Below are positions 1 through 9,571 of a DNA stretch of 64,000 nucleotides, piece after piece. A model generated the notes under the pieces. It made no database searches and was not told the DNA's origin. It was given only the letters and a program-made list of their open reading frames with translations. Position numbers and translations under genes: made by a program. Each line of letters starts with the position of its first letter. Positions within the stretch are counted from its first letter, which is position 1. Origin of the DNA: Knoellia koreensis (GTDB lineage: Bacteria; Actinomycetota; Actinomycetes; Actinomycetales; Dermatophilaceae); the NCBI RefSeq assembly GCF_013041615.1, contig NZ_JABEPQ010000005.1:231924-295923 (forward strand), in the 5' to 3' direction.

Positions 1-2
1 TC

Positions 3-140
3 GTCGACGACGACACCCGCTGGCTCCACCTCGAGCTCCTGCGGCAGGCGTTCAGCCACCTCTACACCGCGTTCTCCGAGCCGGCCACCCCCGACGCCGA
101 CCTCACCACCCCCATCGACACCTCCACCCGGGAGTCCTGA
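3..140 (+). CDS. C-terminus of an upstream gene, possibly a TetR-type regulator (partial)
   Basis: An open frame enters from the left edge and ends with TGA three bases before the MMPL transporter start. The 45 visible residues begin VDDDTRWLHLELLRQAFSHL and end in a Thr/Pro/Asp-rich tail. The helical LELLRQAFSHLYTAF segment would fit the ligand-binding domain of a TetR-family regulator, and TetR genes often sit directly upstream of MMPL exporters. The 3-base spacing makes an operon very likely. The DNA-binding part lies outside the window, so the family is inference from context only. Confidence 0.5.
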   Translation, partial: VDDDTRWLHLELLRQAFSHLYTAFSEPATPDADLTTPIDTSTRES

Positions 141-143
141 CCC

Positions 144-2714
144 ATGGCCACCTTCCTCTACCGGCTCGGGCGCCTCACCGCCCGCCACGCCTGGCGCACC
201 ATCGCCGTCTGGGCCCTGGTCCTCGGCGTCCTCGGCGGCCTCATGGCTGCGTTCTCCACGCCCCCGACCTCGCAGATCACGATCCCGGGCGCGCAGTTCC
301 AGCAGGTCATCGACGACCTCGGCCAGGAGATCCCCGCCAGCTCAGGCGGCATCGCGACCATCACGATCGAGAACGAGCGCGCTGGCGCCTTCACCCCGGC
401 CCAACGCACGGCCATCGACCAGACCCTCGCGCAGTGGGAGAAGGCCCCGCACGTCCAGTCGGTCATGAACCCCTTCGAGCAGCAGGCCCGCCTCGACGAC
501 GGCGCCGCCAAGGTCCGCGACGGGCAGGCGCAGATCGACAAGCAGCAGGCCGAGCTCGACAAGGGCCACGACTTCCTGCGCCTCGCCACCCGGGACCTCG
601 CGACCGCGCGCGCCGACCTCGCCGAGCTCGAGCGCGCCGGGCAGGGCGACAGCGCCAAGGCCCAGGAGCTGCGCGCCCAGATCCCCAACCGGGCCCAGGG
701 CAACGCCGACCTCAAGGCGCAGCTCGACTCCGGTGACGCGAAGATCGCGCAGGCCCGCGCCCAGGTGCAGCAGGGCCAGCGCATGCTCGACCTGAGCGAC
801 GGCCTGCGCTTCGTGAGCAAGGACGGCAGCACCGCCATGCTGCAGATCCAGTTCGACCAGTCGGTGTCGCAGCTGTCCCCCGAGGTGCGTGCCCACGTCC
901 CCGAGATCGGCGCGGCCCTGGCCGACGACGGTGTCCGGGTCGACTACAACGCCGACATCCTGCAGACCCGCAGCCTCATCGGGGTCGGGGAGATCGTCGG
1001 GTTCGTCATCGCCGGCATCGTGCTGCTGCTCATGCTCGGCACCCTCGTCGCCGCCGGCCTCCCCCTGCTGGTCGGCCTCGTCGGGGTCGGCGTCGGCATC
1101 GTCGGCGCGATGGCGGCCACCGCGTTCTTCGACATGAACTCGATGACGCCCGCACTCGCCCTCATGCTCGGCCTCGCCGTCGGCATCGACTACGCCCTCT
1201 TCATCGTCAACCGGCACCGCCAGCAGCTCCTCGGCGGTGTCGAGCTCCAGCACTCGATCGGACTCGCCACCGGCACGGCCGGCAACGCGGTCGTCGTCGC
1301 CGGCACCACCGTGGTCATCGCCCTCGCCGCCCTCACCGTGTCCGGCCTGCCGATCCTCGCCCAGATGGGTCTCGTGGCCGCCGGCACCGTCGTCGCCACC
1401 GTCCTCGTCGCCATCACCCTGACGCCGGCCGTCCTGAGCCTGATGGGTCGCCGCGTGCTGTCCAAGCGCGCCTGGGCCAAGGCCGGGTATGCCGCGGACG
1501 GCGGCAAGCACGCCGGGTCACCTCGCGCACGGGGTCGGTGGGTCGAGGTCGTCACCGACCGCCCATGGCTGGCCATCGTCGGCACCGTTGCGCTGATCGC
1601 CCTCCTGGCGCTGCCCGCCCTGTCGCTGCGGCTCGGCCTGCCTGACGGCAGCAGCGAACCCAAGGACTCCAGCGCTTTCCACTCCTACGTCACCATCGAG
1701 GACAATTTCGGTCCCGGAGCCAACGGTCCGATCGTCGCCGTCGTCAGCCTCGACGACCCGATCAGCCAGGCCGAGGTCACGCCCACGCAGCTGCGTGTGG
1801 GCGAGCAGCTCGCCGACCTTGACGGCGTCCGGCAGGTGGTGCCGTTCGGCGTGAGCGCGGACCGCGACACCCTCGCCTTCCAGGTCGTCCCCACCGAGGG
1901 ACCCACCTCGCAACGCACCGTCGACCTCGTGCACAACCTCGACGAGCTCGGCTCCGACCTGGGCCAGGGCGAGAGCCTCGGCATCACCGGCCAGACGGTG
2001 GCGAACATCGAGATCTCCGAACGCCTCGCGAGCGCCCTGCCGCTCTACGTGCTGCTCGTCGTCGGGCTGTCGCTGCTGCTGCTCATGGCGGTGTTCCGGT
2101 CGGTGCTGGTGCCGCTCGTCGCAACCGGCGGGTTCCTGCTGTCGGTGGCGGCCGCCTTCGGCGCCGTGGTCGCGGTCTACCAGTGGGGCTGGCTCGGCGA
2201 CCTGCTCGGCGTCAGCCGACCCGGCCCGATCATGCCGTTCTTCCCGACGCTGCTCATCGGCGTGCTGTTCGGCCTGGCGATGGACTACCAGATGTTCCTC
2301 GTCTCGGGCATGCACGAGGCACGAGCCCATGGGGAGGAGTCGCGGCGTGCCGTCCGCACCGGGTTCCGGCAGGGCTACAAGGTCGTCGTCGCGGCCGCCG
2401 CGATCATGATCTCGGTCTTCGCAGGCTTCGTCTTCGCCCACCTCACCATGATCCGGCCCATCGGACTGGGCCTCGCGATCGGTGTGGCGGTCGACGCCTT
2501 CCTCGTGCGAATGACGTTGATACCAGCGGTGATGCACCTGCTCGGCGACAAGGCGTGGTGGATCCCCCGGTGGCTCGACCGGCTCCTGCCGAACCTCGAC
2601 ATCGAGGGCACCGGCCTCACCCGCCACCTCGCCCGCACCGAGTCCGAGCGCGGCGACGACAGCGAAGGCGAGCCCGCCACGGCCGGCGACCGGCCGGCAT
2701 ACGAAACCGTCTGA
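144..2714 (+). CDS. MMPL/RND-family membrane transporter
   Basis: 856-residue membrane exporter of the MmpL/YdfJ type, expected to use the proton gradient to move lipids, drugs or other hydrophobic substrates out of the cell. One membrane helix (about 16-36) is followed by an exported domain containing a Glu/Gln/Ala-rich coiled coil (about 105-215). A block of five helices follows (about 280-435, including GLAVGIDYALFIVNRHR), then a cytoplasmic linker, a helix near 475-493, a second exported loop and five more helices (about 632-800, including GLAMDYQMFLV). The two GID/AMDY segments are the duplicated MMPL signatures carrying the Asp of the proton relay. Length is normal for the single-polypeptide actinobacterial form. 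It follows the preceding gene by 3 bases and a strong dyad stands downstream. Substrate unknown. Confidence 0.93.
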   Translation: MATFLYRLGRLTARHAWRTIAVWALVLGVLGGLMAAFSTPPTSQITIPGAQFQQVIDDLGQEIPASSGGIATITIENERAGAFTPAQRTAIDQTLAQWEKAPHVQSVMNPFEQQARLDDGAAKVRDGQAQIDKQQAELDKGHDFLRLATRDLATARADLAELERAGQGDSAKAQELRAQIPNRAQGNADLKAQLDSGDAKIAQARAQVQQGQRMLDLSDGLRFVSKDGSTAMLQIQFDQSVSQLSPEVRAHVPEIGAALADDGVRVDYNADILQTRSLIGVGEIVGFVIAGIVLLLMLGTLVAAGLPLLVGLVGVGVGIVGAMAATAFFDMNSMTPALALMLGLAVGIDYALFIVNRHRQQLLGGVELQHSIGLATGTAGNAVVVAGTTVVIALAALTVSGLPILAQMGLVAAGTVVATVLVAITLTPAVLSLMGRRVLSKRAWAKAGYAADGGKHAGSPRARGRWVEVVTDRPWLAIVGTVALIALLALPALSLRLGLPDGSSEPKDSSAFHSYVTIEDNFGPGANGPIVAVVSLDDPISQAEVTPTQLRVGEQLADLDGVRQVVPFGVSADRDTLAFQVVPTEGPTSQRTVDLVHNLDELGSDLGQGESLGITGQTVANIEISERLASALPLYVLLVVGLSLLLLMAVFRSVLVPLVATGGFLLSVAAAFGAVVAVYQWGWLGDLLGVSRPGPIMPFFPTLLIGVLFGLAMDYQMFLVSGMHEARAHGEESRRAVRTGFRQGYKVVVAAAAIMISVFAGFVFAHLTMIRPIGLGLAIGVAVDAFLVRMTLIPAVMHLLGDKAWWIPRWLDRLLPNLDIEGTGLTRHLARTESERGDDSEGEPATAGDRPAYETV

Positions 2715-2732
2715 GGCCGTCCGCCACGCACG

Positions 2733-2777
2733 GCGACGCCCGCCGACTGGGAGGGGATCTCGGTCGGCGGGCGTCGC
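2733..2777. terminator. Strong hairpin between convergent genes
   Basis: A perfect 15-bp inverted repeat (GCGACGCCCGCCGAC at 2733-2747 pairing with 2763-2777) around a 15-base loop separates the convergent MMPL and universal stress genes. It has no U-tract, as is usual in high-G+C actinobacteria, and probably ends transcription from both sides. Confidence 0.75.
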
Positions 2778-2784
2778 TGTCTGG

Positions 2785-3177
2785 TCAGGCGGGTTTGACC
2801 GCCAGGACTGGGCAGCTGGCGTCGAGCAGGACGCGCTGCGCGGTCGAGCCGAGGATGAGCTTGCCCACCGGCGTGCGGTGCCGAAGCCCGATGACGAGCA
2901 CCGAGGCATCGACGTCCCGTGCCGCGGCGAGCAGTGCCTCGGCCGGGTCGTTGCCGTGCTCGACCCGGCGCACCTCGGCGGTCAGGCCGAGCTCGTCGAG
3001 GTCACGGCGGACCCGGTCGAGCTGCTCCTCACCGGCACGGTGCGCGTCGGCGAGCACGTCGTCACGCGACATGTTGACGACGAGCAGCGGCTCTTGCCGG
3101 CGCCCGGCCTCCTCGACGGCCGCGGTGAGGGCGGCCTCGCCATAGTTGTTGGGGACGTACCCCACGAGAACGGTCAT
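2785..3177 (-). CDS. Universal stress protein (UspA family)
   Basis: Single-domain cytoplasmic UspA protein of 130 residues. It starts with the typical strand MTVLVGYVPNNYGEAAL and ends with the ATP-binding signature GLRHRTPVGKLILGSTAQ (about 95-112) followed by the closing strand CPVLAVKP. The G-x2-G-x9-G-S/T pattern is intact, so it should belong to the nucleotide-binding subgroup. It lies 6 bases downstream of tctA on the same strand, so it is probably the last gene of the tct operon. A small Usp subunit following TctA is a recurrent arrangement. A stress or energy-sensing role is family knowledge, not visible here. Confidence 0.9.
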   Translation of the reverse strand: MTVLVGYVPNNYGEAALTAAVEEAGRRQEPLLVVNMSRDDVLADAHRAGEEQLDRVRRDLDELGLTAEVRRVEHGNDPAEALLAAARDVDASVLVIGLRHRTPVGKLILGSTAQRVLLDASCPVLAVKPA

Positions 3178-3183
3178 CTCGGC

Positions 3184-4788
3184 TCACATCCCCATGTCTG
3201 GAACGTTGCCACCACGCCCGAAATTAGTGGTGGCACTCTTGAGCGGGTCCCGCCCGTCACTGCCGGCCGGGCCGTTCGTCCCGTCGCCGTCGCCGCCGTC
3301 GTCGCCACGCACCCGGCGGACGATCGCGGCGATGAGCGGCCAGGCGAGGACCAGCACGACGATGCCGTAGCCGACCCACGCCACCGGCCCACCGAGGAGT
3401 CCCGACCACTCGCCACCACTGAGCTGCAACGAGCGCCGGAAGTGCAGCTCGGCGAGCGGGCCGAGGATGACCCCGACGATCATCGGCAGCACGGGCAGAC
3501 CGAACCGGCGCATCGCGAAGCCCAGCAGGCCCAGCAGGAGCAAGAGGTAGAGGTCGAACGGCTGCCCCTGCACGGCATACGCACCCATCGACGCGAAGAA
3601 GAGGATGCCCGCGTAGAGGTAGGGGCGCGGGATCTGCAGCAGCTTGGCCCAGGCCGGGGCGAGCGGCAGGTTCAGCAACAGCAGCATCGTGTTGCCGATG
3701 AAGAGGCTGGCGATGAGGGCCCAGACCAGCTTCGGCTCGCGGGCGAGCAGCGTCGGGCCCGGCTCGATGCCCCAGCCCTGGATCGCGGCCAGCATGATCG
3801 CCGCGGTCGCGTTGGTGGGCAGGCCGAGTGCGAGCATCGGCACGAGCGTGCCCGCGGCCGAGGCGTTGTTGGCGGCCTCGGGGCCGGCCACGCCTTCGAT
3901 CGCGCCCTTGCCGAACTCCTCCGGGTGCTTGGAGAGCTTGCGCTCGGTCATGTACGACATGAACGTCGGCAGCTCGGCACCACCCGCCGGGATCGCCCCG
4001 AACGGGAACCCGAACGCGGTGCCGCGCAGCCACGGCTTCCACGAGCGCTTCCAGTCCTGCTTGCCCATCCAGGGCTGCCCGACCGGGATCACCTCGGCGG
4101 CCTTGCGACGCAGGTGGGCGGCGACCCACAGGCCCTCACCGACCGCGAAGATGCCCACGGCCACCACGACGACGTCGATGCCGTCGGCCAGCTGCGGGAT
4201 GCCCAGCGTCAACCGCTGCTGCCCTGTCACGCGGTCGATGCCCACCAGCCCGATCGACAGGCCGATGAGCAGCGAGGCGAGGCCGCGGATCCGGGATGAC
4301 CCGAGCACCGCGGACACCCCGACGAAGGCGACGACGATGATTGCGAGGTACTCCGGCGAGCCCAGCGTGACCGCGAACTTCACGATCTGCGGCATGACGA
4401 GGACCAGCAGCATCGTGCCGATCGTGCCCGCGATGAAGGAGCCGATCGCCGCCGTGGCAAGGGCCTGCGCGGCCCGGCCGGCCTTGGCCATCATGTTGCC
4501 CTCGATGGCCGTCACGACCGACGACGACTCACCCGGGGTGTTGAGTAGGATCGAGGTCGTCGACCCTCCGTACATACCGCCATAGAAGATGCCGGCAAAC
4601 ATGATCAGGGCCTGCGCCGGCTCGAGGCCGTAGGTCACCGGCAGCAACAGGGCGACCGTCATGGCCGGGCCGATGCCGGGCAGCACACCGACGGCGGTGC
4701 CGATGATGACGCCCGCCAACGCGAACAGCAGGTTCGTCGGCGTGAGGACGTCGCCGAAGCCCTGCAGCAGGGCGTTCAGGTTGTCCAT
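3184..4788 (-). CDS. tctA: Tripartite tricarboxylate transporter, large permease TctA
   Basis: 534-residue integral membrane protein, the large channel subunit of a TctCBA secondary importer for citrate or another carboxylate. About a dozen hydrophobic segments are visible. The TctA family motifs are clear: [20 protein letters not shown] near residue 34, [20 protein letters not shown] near 70, and [20 protein letters not shown] with the following [11 protein letters not shown] in the centre. The ATG overlaps the tctB stop in an ATGA, so the two are translationally coupled. A hydrophilic Gly/Asp-rich C-terminal tail ([13 protein letters not shown]...) extends beyond the last helix. Substrate cannot be read from sequence; the neighbouring CitA/CitB-like system suggests a di- or tricarboxylate. 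Confidence 0.95.
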   Translation of the reverse strand: MDNLNALLQGFGDVLTPTNLLFALAGVIIGTAVGVLPGIGPAMTVALLLPVTYGLEPAQALIMFAGIFYGGMYGGSTTSILLNTPGESSSVVTAIEGNMMAKAGRAAQALATAAIGSFIAGTIGTMLLVLVMPQIVKFAVTLGSPEYLAIIVVAFVGVSAVLGSSRIRGLASLLIGLSIGLVGIDRVTGQQRLTLGIPQLADGIDVVVVAVGIFAVGEGLWVAAHLRRKAAEVIPVGQPWMGKQDWKRSWKPWLRGTAFGFPFGAIPAGGAELPTFMSYMTERKLSKHPEEFGKGAIEGVAGPEAANNASAAGTLVPMLALGLPTNATAAIMLAAIQGWGIEPGPTLLAREPKLVWALIASLFIGNTMLLLLNLPLAPAWAKLLQIPRPYLYAGILFFASMGAYAVQGQPFDLYLLLLLGLLGFAMRRFGLPVLPMIVGVILGPLAELHFRRSLQLSGGEWSGLLGGPVAWVGYGIVVLVLAWPLIAAIVRRVRGDDGGDGDGTNGPAGSDGRDPLKSATTNFGRGGNVPDMGM

Positions 4789-5303
4789 CAGAGGATTCCT
4801 TGGAGTATGCCGGCCGGCAGGTTGACGCCGAGACCGATCGCGAACACGTAGAACGTGATGAGCGCCAGGGCGACGGCCACGACGAGGCCGCGGATGTGGT
4901 GCCGGTTGCCCAGGGCGAATGCGCTGCCCCAGAACAGGATCGAGCCGCTGATGACCCAGCCCAGGTAGTCGATGAGCACCGCGTTGAGGAGGAAGAAGAA
5001 CGCGAGCAGGCCCAGCGTCTTCCAGTCGGCGCCGTGGGTCAGGTCGACGTCCTCACCTTCCTCCTCCTCGCCGCGGCCACCCTTGAGGATGTCGACGAGG
5101 TAGAAGGCGGACACCACGAGCAACGCGACACCCAGCACGATCGGGACGGCGCGCGGACCCACCGGGTCGTTGCTGCTCGCGGCGTGGCCGATCCGGCTCG
5201 CGTCGACGAGCAGGGCCACCCCGAGCAGGGCAAGGCCCGCGCACACACCGAGCTGTGCGCGGTCCTTGATCCCTGCTCGGGAACGGGAGTCCTGCAGGCT
5301 CAT
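4788..5303 (-). CDS. tctB: Tripartite tricarboxylate transporter, small subunit TctB
   Basis: 171-residue small membrane subunit of the TctCBA importer. It has four hydrophobic helices separated by a strongly acidic cytoplasmic loop ([18 protein letters not shown], around residues 78-95). TctB pairs with TctA in the membrane; its precise function is not understood. It is coupled at both ends: its ATG overlaps the tctC stop (ATGA at 5300-5303) and its own stop overlaps the tctA start. The gene order C-B-A is the classical one. Confidence 0.9.
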   Translation of the reverse strand: MSLQDSRSRAGIKDRAQLGVCAGLALLGVALLVDASRIGHAASSNDPVGPRAVPIVLGVALLVVSAFYLVDILKGGRGEEEEGEDVDLTHGADWKTLGLLAFFFLLNAVLIDYLGWVISGSILFWGSAFALGNRHHIRGLVVAVALALITFYVFAIGLGVNLPAGILQGIL

Positions 5304-6322
5304 GCCAACCCGAGCTGCTTGAGCAGGTCGGCGACGTCCTGGTCCTGCTGCTTGAGGAAGGTGCCGAACTCGTCACCGGTCTCGAAGGCGTCGGTCCACC
5401 CGCGCTTCTTCTCCTCGTCCTTCCACGCCTGGGTGTCGTGCATCTTGGTCAGCGCGTCGATCCAGACCTGCTTGTCCTTGTCGGAGATGCCGGGAGGGGC
5501 GACGATGCCGCGCCAGTTGGTGAAGACGAGGTCGATGCCGGAGGACTTGAGCGTCGGCACGTCCTTGAGGGCCTCGACGGGCTCCTCACTCGTCACCGCG
5601 AGCACCCGCACCTCGCCGGCCTCGACCTGGTCGAGGAACTCGCCGAACCCGCTGGCGCCGAACTTGATCTTGTTGCCCAGCAACGCCGGCAGCAGCTCCC
5701 CGCCACCGTCGTAGGTGACGTAGTTGACGTCCTTGGGGTCGATGCCGACCGTCTTGGCGAGCTGCATCGGGAGCAGGTGGTCGGGACCACCGGGCGACGA
5801 GCCACCGCCGACGGCGAACTTCTTCGGGTCGGCCTTCCACGCGGCGACGAGGGCGTTGATGTCCTTGTAGGGCGAGTCCTTGGGCACGACGATCGCGCCC
5901 GCCTCCTCGATGAGCTTGGCGATCGGGGTCGTCTCGGCCAGCGTCGCCTTCGACTTCTGGGTGTATGCCGCGCCGACGACACCGAGCCCCATCTGCATGG
6001 CGAGCTTGCCGTTGCCCTTCTCGTTGACGATCCGCTGGAGGCCAACGGTGCCGCCCGCGCCGGGCAGGTTGAAGACCTGGACGCTGCCGGTGATCTTCTG
6101 GCTCTCCATGACCTTGGCGGCCGTGCGAGCCGTGGTGTCGTAACCACCGCCGGGTGCGTTGGGCACCATCAGCTGCAGGCCCGAGGCCGGCTTGCCGTCA
6201 CCGCCGCCGGACGACGACGATGAGCCACCGGCGTCGTTCTTGGTGGCGCCACAGGCAGACAGGGCGAGTGCGGCGGCTGCGGCGAGGGCCGCGAATCGGA
6301 CGATGGAACGGGAACTCATCAT
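5300..6322 (-). CDS. tctC: Tripartite tricarboxylate transporter, substrate-binding lipoprotein TctC
   Basis: 340-residue extracytoplasmic solute receptor of the Bug/TctC family. The start was placed at the tandem ATGATG at 6322/6319 because an AAAGG ribosome site lies 8-9 bases upstream; the frame stays open far upstream without other support. The N-terminus has an Arg-containing n-region, a hydrophobic core and a lipobox (ALALSAC), so it is a lipoprotein. The Ser/Gly linker is followed by the Bug-fold signature LQLMVPNAPGGGYDTTARTA and by GGSSPGGPDHL. The receptor delivers the carboxylate to TctAB. It is transcribed divergently from the sensor kinase across about 100 bases, the expected layout when the kinase pair controls the transporter. 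Confidence 0.95.
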   Translation of the reverse strand: MMSSRSIVRFAALAAAAALALSACGATKNDAGGSSSSSGGGDGKPASGLQLMVPNAPGGGYDTTARTAAKVMESQKITGSVQVFNLPGAGGTVGLQRIVNEKGNGKLAMQMGLGVVGAAYTQKSKATLAETTPIAKLIEEAGAIVVPKDSPYKDINALVAAWKADPKKFAVGGGSSPGGPDHLLPMQLAKTVGIDPKDVNYVTYDGGGELLPALLGNKIKFGASGFGEFLDQVEAGEVRVLAVTSEEPVEALKDVPTLKSSGIDLVFTNWRGIVAPPGISDKDKQVWIDALTKMHDTQAWKDEEKKRGWTDAFETGDEFGTFLKQQDQDVADLLKQLGLA

Positions 6323-6422
6323 TGAGACCTTTCGCTGTGCGGGGGCGAGCGATTGAATCGTGTCGGCCCACCGGCCGGTCGTCTCCGTTTCGTCAGCAGT
6401 GAAGGTTGAGTTCATAGTGGTC

Positions 6423-8096
6423 ATGCGTGCGCGGCGAGCGACCCTGGCGGGACAGCTGCTGTTCCTCCAGGTGGTGATCGTGCTCGCGGTGGCGGTGACG
6501 GTGGGTGCGTTGTCGGTCGCGCAGTCGTCGGCGACGTTCACCCGGGTCGAGGGCCGCCGCGTCTCGGCGACGGCCGAGCAGCTCGGCGCCAACCCGCTCG
6601 TGCGCAGCTCGCTGCGGGTGCCGGAGACCCGGACGGCGCTGGCCACCCTCGCCCAGTCGGTGCTGACCCAGTACCGCGTCTCCACGGTGAGCTTCGCCGA
6701 CGCCGACGAGAAGATCCGCGTCTCCACCGACCCCACCCTCGACGACACCCGGCTGCCGTTGCCGCGTCCCGAGGTGGCCTACGGGGCGGGGTGGTCCGGG
6801 ACCCTGGACGTCGGCGGTCGCAAACAACTCGTGTCGCAGGTGCCGGTGCTCGAGGAGGACACCGGCCGCCAGCTCGGCACGGTCATGATCGGTGAGGACG
6901 TCCCCTCGGTCTGGAACCGGCTGGGCGACGCCTCGTCCTACCTGCTCGTCTACCTCGGCACGGCGCTCGCGATCGGCCTGCTCGGGTCCTGGCTCCTCGC
7001 CCGCCGCATCAAGCGCCAGACCCTCGGCATGGAACCACGGGAGATCACCGGGCTCGCCGAGCACCGCGAGGCACTGCTCTACGGCATCGCCGAGGGCGTC
7101 ATCGCGCTCGACCCCGCCAAGCGGGTCACCCTCGTCAACGACGTCGCCCGGCGCCTCCTCGACCTGCCCGAGCACGCGATCGGCATGAGCCTGGACGACC
7201 TGCGCATCAAGGGCCGGTTGTATGCCGTGTTGTCCGGTGGGGCGACGGAGGGCGCCTCCGGCGGTGGGGACCGCGGCGAGCCGGGAAACGACAATGGCGA
7301 CGAGGGTGCCCGCCCGGAGCTGGCCGACGAGGTCGTGGTCCGCCGCGGCCGGGTCCTGGTGATGAACCGCATGGAGGTCGAGAAGGACGGGCGGCGACTC
7401 GGCACGGTCACGACGCTGCGTGACCGGACGGCTCTCGCGGACCTCGAGCGCCAGCTGGGGTCGTTCCGCAGCAGCACCCAGCTGTTGCGGGCGCAGGGGC
7501 ACGAGTTCGCCAACCAGCTGCACACCATCAGCGGACTGATCCAGATCGGGGAGTACGACGAAGTGGTCCGGTACGTCGACGCGGTGAGCCAGCGGCGGCA
7601 GTCCCTCGACCTGTCGGTCAACAGCCGCGTCCGTGACCCCGCCGTGGGGGTGCTGCTGATGGCGAAGGCATCGGTGGCTGCCGAGCGCCGGGTCGACCTG
7701 CGCATCAGCGACGACACCAACCTCGACCGGCTCCAGACCGAGGACTCGGCCGACGTCGCGACGATCGTCGGCAACCTCGTGGACAACGCCATCGACGCCG
7801 CCGCCGGACGCCCGAACGCCTGGGTCGAGGTGGAGATCGCGCACGACTCGACGACCGTGCGGATCACGGTGCGCGACAACGGTTCTGGCGTGCCCGATGA
7901 TGTCGCTGCCACCATCTTCGACCAGGGCGTGACGACCAAGGCGACGGGAGCGGATGAGCACGGCATCGGCCTCGCCCTCACCCGCATGGTCTGCCGTCGC
8001 CGCGGTGGCGAGGCCGAGTTCCACAACACCGCCGACGGTGCCGTCTTCACGGCATACCTCACCGTCGCACCGGTGCCCGAGGCAGTGGCGCGATGA
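6423..8096 (+). CDS. Sensor histidine kinase, CitA/DcuS type
   Basis: About 557-residue membrane sensor kinase. A first helix (about 10-31), an exported sensor of about 140 residues, a second helix (about 171-191) and a cytoplasmic PAS region precede the catalytic core. The phosphoacceptor is His ~360 in AQGHEFANQLHTISGLIQ, the signature of the citrate/dicarboxylate-sensing family. The N box NLVDNAIDAA, G1 box DNGSGVP and G2 box HGIGLALTRM are intact. An unusual acidic Gly insert (about 272-296, GGGDRGEPGNDNGDEG) sits in the PAS region. The start is uncertain: ATG 6423 is preferred, GTG 6417 has better spacing to GAAGG, and a GTG at 6360 is also in frame. It is coupled to the response regulator by ATGA and divergent from tctC, so carboxylate sensing is likely. 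Confidence 0.93.
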   Translation: MRARRATLAGQLLFLQVVIVLAVAVTVGALSVAQSSATFTRVEGRRVSATAEQLGANPLVRSSLRVPETRTALATLAQSVLTQYRVSTVSFADADEKIRVSTDPTLDDTRLPLPRPEVAYGAGWSGTLDVGGRKQLVSQVPVLEEDTGRQLGTVMIGEDVPSVWNRLGDASSYLLVYLGTALAIGLLGSWLLARRIKRQTLGMEPREITGLAEHREALLYGIAEGVIALDPAKRVTLVNDVARRLLDLPEHAIGMSLDDLRIKGRLYAVLSGGATEGASGGGDRGEPGNDNGDEGARPELADEVVVRRGRVLVMNRMEVEKDGRRLGTVTTLRDRTALADLERQLGSFRSSTQLLRAQGHEFANQLHTISGLIQIGEYDEVVRYVDAVSQRRQSLDLSVNSRVRDPAVGVLLMAKASVAAERRVDLRISDDTNLDRLQTEDSADVATIVGNLVDNAIDAAAGRPNAWVEVEIAHDSTTVRITVRDNGSGVPDDVAATIFDQGVTTKATGADEHGIGLALTRMVCRRRGGEAEFHNTADGAVFTAYLTVAPVPEAVAR

Positions 8097-8803
8097 CCGA
8101 CAACGCAACCAACCGGCCCACCCGAAGCGCACCCACGACGCGCGTCCTCATCGTCGACGACGACTTCATGGTGGCGCGCGTGCACACCGGATTCGTCACT
8201 CGCACAGAGGGATTCGAGGTCGTCGGCACCGCTCACACGGGCTCGGACGCCGTCGCGCTGGCCCGCGACCTCACGCCAGACCTGGTGCTGCTCGACCTCT
8301 ACCTGCCCGACCGGTTCGGGCTCGACGTCCTCGCCGACCTGCGCGCCGCGGGGCTCGAGTGCGACGTCATCGTCATCACCGCCGCCAAGGAGGTCGAGGC
8401 GGTGCGCGGCGCGATCCGGCTCGGCGTCGTGGACTACCTGCTCAAGCCGTTCGGCTACGACGACCTGCGCGAGCGCCTCGACCGGTATGCCGCGCGGCAC
8501 CGGCTGCTCACGGGCGACCAGGTCCGTGGGCAGGACGACATCGACCGGGCGCTGGCGATGTCGTCGCGGGCTCCGTCGGCGGTGCTGCCCAAGGGACTGA
8601 GCCCGGAGACGGTCGCCCTGGTGGAGGCCGCCCTCGCCGACGCCGAAGGCAGCCTCTCCGCATCCGAAGCGGCGGAAACCGTTGGAATCTCACGTGTTTC
8701 GGCCCGCCGCTACCTCGAGTACTTCGTCGGGATCGGCACCGCCGAGGTCAACCTCAGGTACGGCACGACCGGACGCCCCGAGCGTCGCTACCGGCGAGTC
8801 TGA
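8093..8803 (+). CDS. Response regulator, CitB/DcuR type
   Basis: 236-residue partner of the preceding kinase. An N-terminal receiver domain carries the acidic pocket VDDD (22-24), the phosphoacceptor Asp68 in LVLLDLYLP, and the conserved Lys in LLKPFGYDDL. A linker is followed by a C-terminal winged-type HTH (SASEAAETVGISRVSARRYLEYFV) typical of the CitB class. The start overlaps the kinase stop. By family precedent it activates carboxylate transport genes, here most plausibly the divergent tctCBA operon. Confidence 0.93.
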   Translation: MTDNATNRPTRSAPTTRVLIVDDDFMVARVHTGFVTRTEGFEVVGTAHTGSDAVALARDLTPDLVLLDLYLPDRFGLDVLADLRAAGLECDVIVITAAKEVEAVRGAIRLGVVDYLLKPFGYDDLRERLDRYAARHRLLTGDQVRGQDDIDRALAMSSRAPSAVLPKGLSPETVALVEAALADAEGSLSASEAAETVGISRVSARRYLEYFVGIGTAEVNLRYGTTGRPERRYRRV

Positions 8804-8807
8804 CCGC

Positions 8808-9569
8808 ATGCCCAACGCACCCGCCGCCCGGCACGCCCTCGAGGTGCTGACCCTGCTCGCCCGGCACACCGAGCCTTTGCCCGCGGGAACGATCGCCCGC
8901 GAGCTCGGCCTGCCGCGGTCGACGACCTACCACCTGCTCACCGCGCTCACCGACACCGGCTTCGTCACCCACCTGCCGGAGGAGCGCCGCTACGGGCTCG
9001 GCGTGGCCGCCTTCGAGCTCGGCACGGCATACCAGCGCCAGGCGCCACTGCAACGCATAGCCCGTCCCCTCCTCGGGCGACTCGTCGACACCACGACCCA
9101 CAACGCCCACCTCGCGGTCCTCCACGGGCGGGACGTCCTCTACGTCATCGAGGAACGCGCGCCGGGACGCCCGCTGCTCGTCACCGACGTCGGCGTACGG
9201 CTGCCCGCACCCCTCACCGCCAGCGGCCTCGCGATGCTGGCAGCGCTGCCCGCCGCCCAGCTGCGCGCGCTCTTCCCCCACAGGGACACCCTCGTCGACC
9301 GGGACGGCCGCGGGTTCCCCAGCGTGACGGCGCTGCGGCGCGAGCTCACGACCATCCGGTCGCGCGGGCACGCGGTGGAGGAGGGAACCGTCAGCCCCGG
9401 CCTGTCCTCCGTCGCCCGCGCCGTCATCGACCACACCGGTCACCCGGTGGCGGGCGTGGCCCTCACCTTCCCCACCGATGGCGTCGATGCGGGCGAGCGG
9501 AACCGGTTGGTGGCGGCCGTGACTCGCGCGGCCGCGACCCTGACTGCGCGGATCGGCGGCCGGCCCTGA
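8808..9569 (+). CDS. IclR-family transcriptional regulator
   Basis: 253-residue regulator. It has an N-terminal winged HTH (ALEVLTLLARHTEPLPAGTIARELGLPRSTTYHLLTAL, about 5-45) and a C-terminal IclR effector domain (IARPLLGRLVDTTTHNAHLAVLHGRDVLYVIEE onward). The ATG lies 4 bases after the response regulator stop, so all three regulatory genes form one operon. IclR proteins commonly control aromatic or carboxylate catabolism, so a second level of control over the tct transporter is plausible. It converges on the next gene with a gap of only 2 bases. Confidence 0.9.
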   Translation: MPNAPAARHALEVLTLLARHTEPLPAGTIARELGLPRSTTYHLLTALTDTGFVTHLPEERRYGLGVAAFELGTAYQRQAPLQRIARPLLGRLVDTTTHNAHLAVLHGRDVLYVIEERAPGRPLLVTDVGVRLPAPLTASGLAMLAALPAAQLRALFPHRDTLVDRDGRGFPSVTALRRELTTIRSRGHAVEEGTVSPGLSSVARAVIDHTGHPVAGVALTFPTDGVDAGERNRLVAAVTRAAATLTARIGGRP

Positions 9570-9571
9570 GG

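Noticed and set aside
342..1511. A 389-codon open frame on the minus strand inside the MMPL gene, and many similar long antisense frames (for example 2878-4299 plus, 13297-14409 minus, 18143-19729 minus, 20455-22419 minus, 45022-46038 minus)
   Set aside because: Their proteins are monotonous mixtures of His, Gln, Gly, Asp, Arg and Val typical of the shadow frame of high-G+C genes. They lack ribosome sites and recognisable domains and lie fully opposite well-supported genes.
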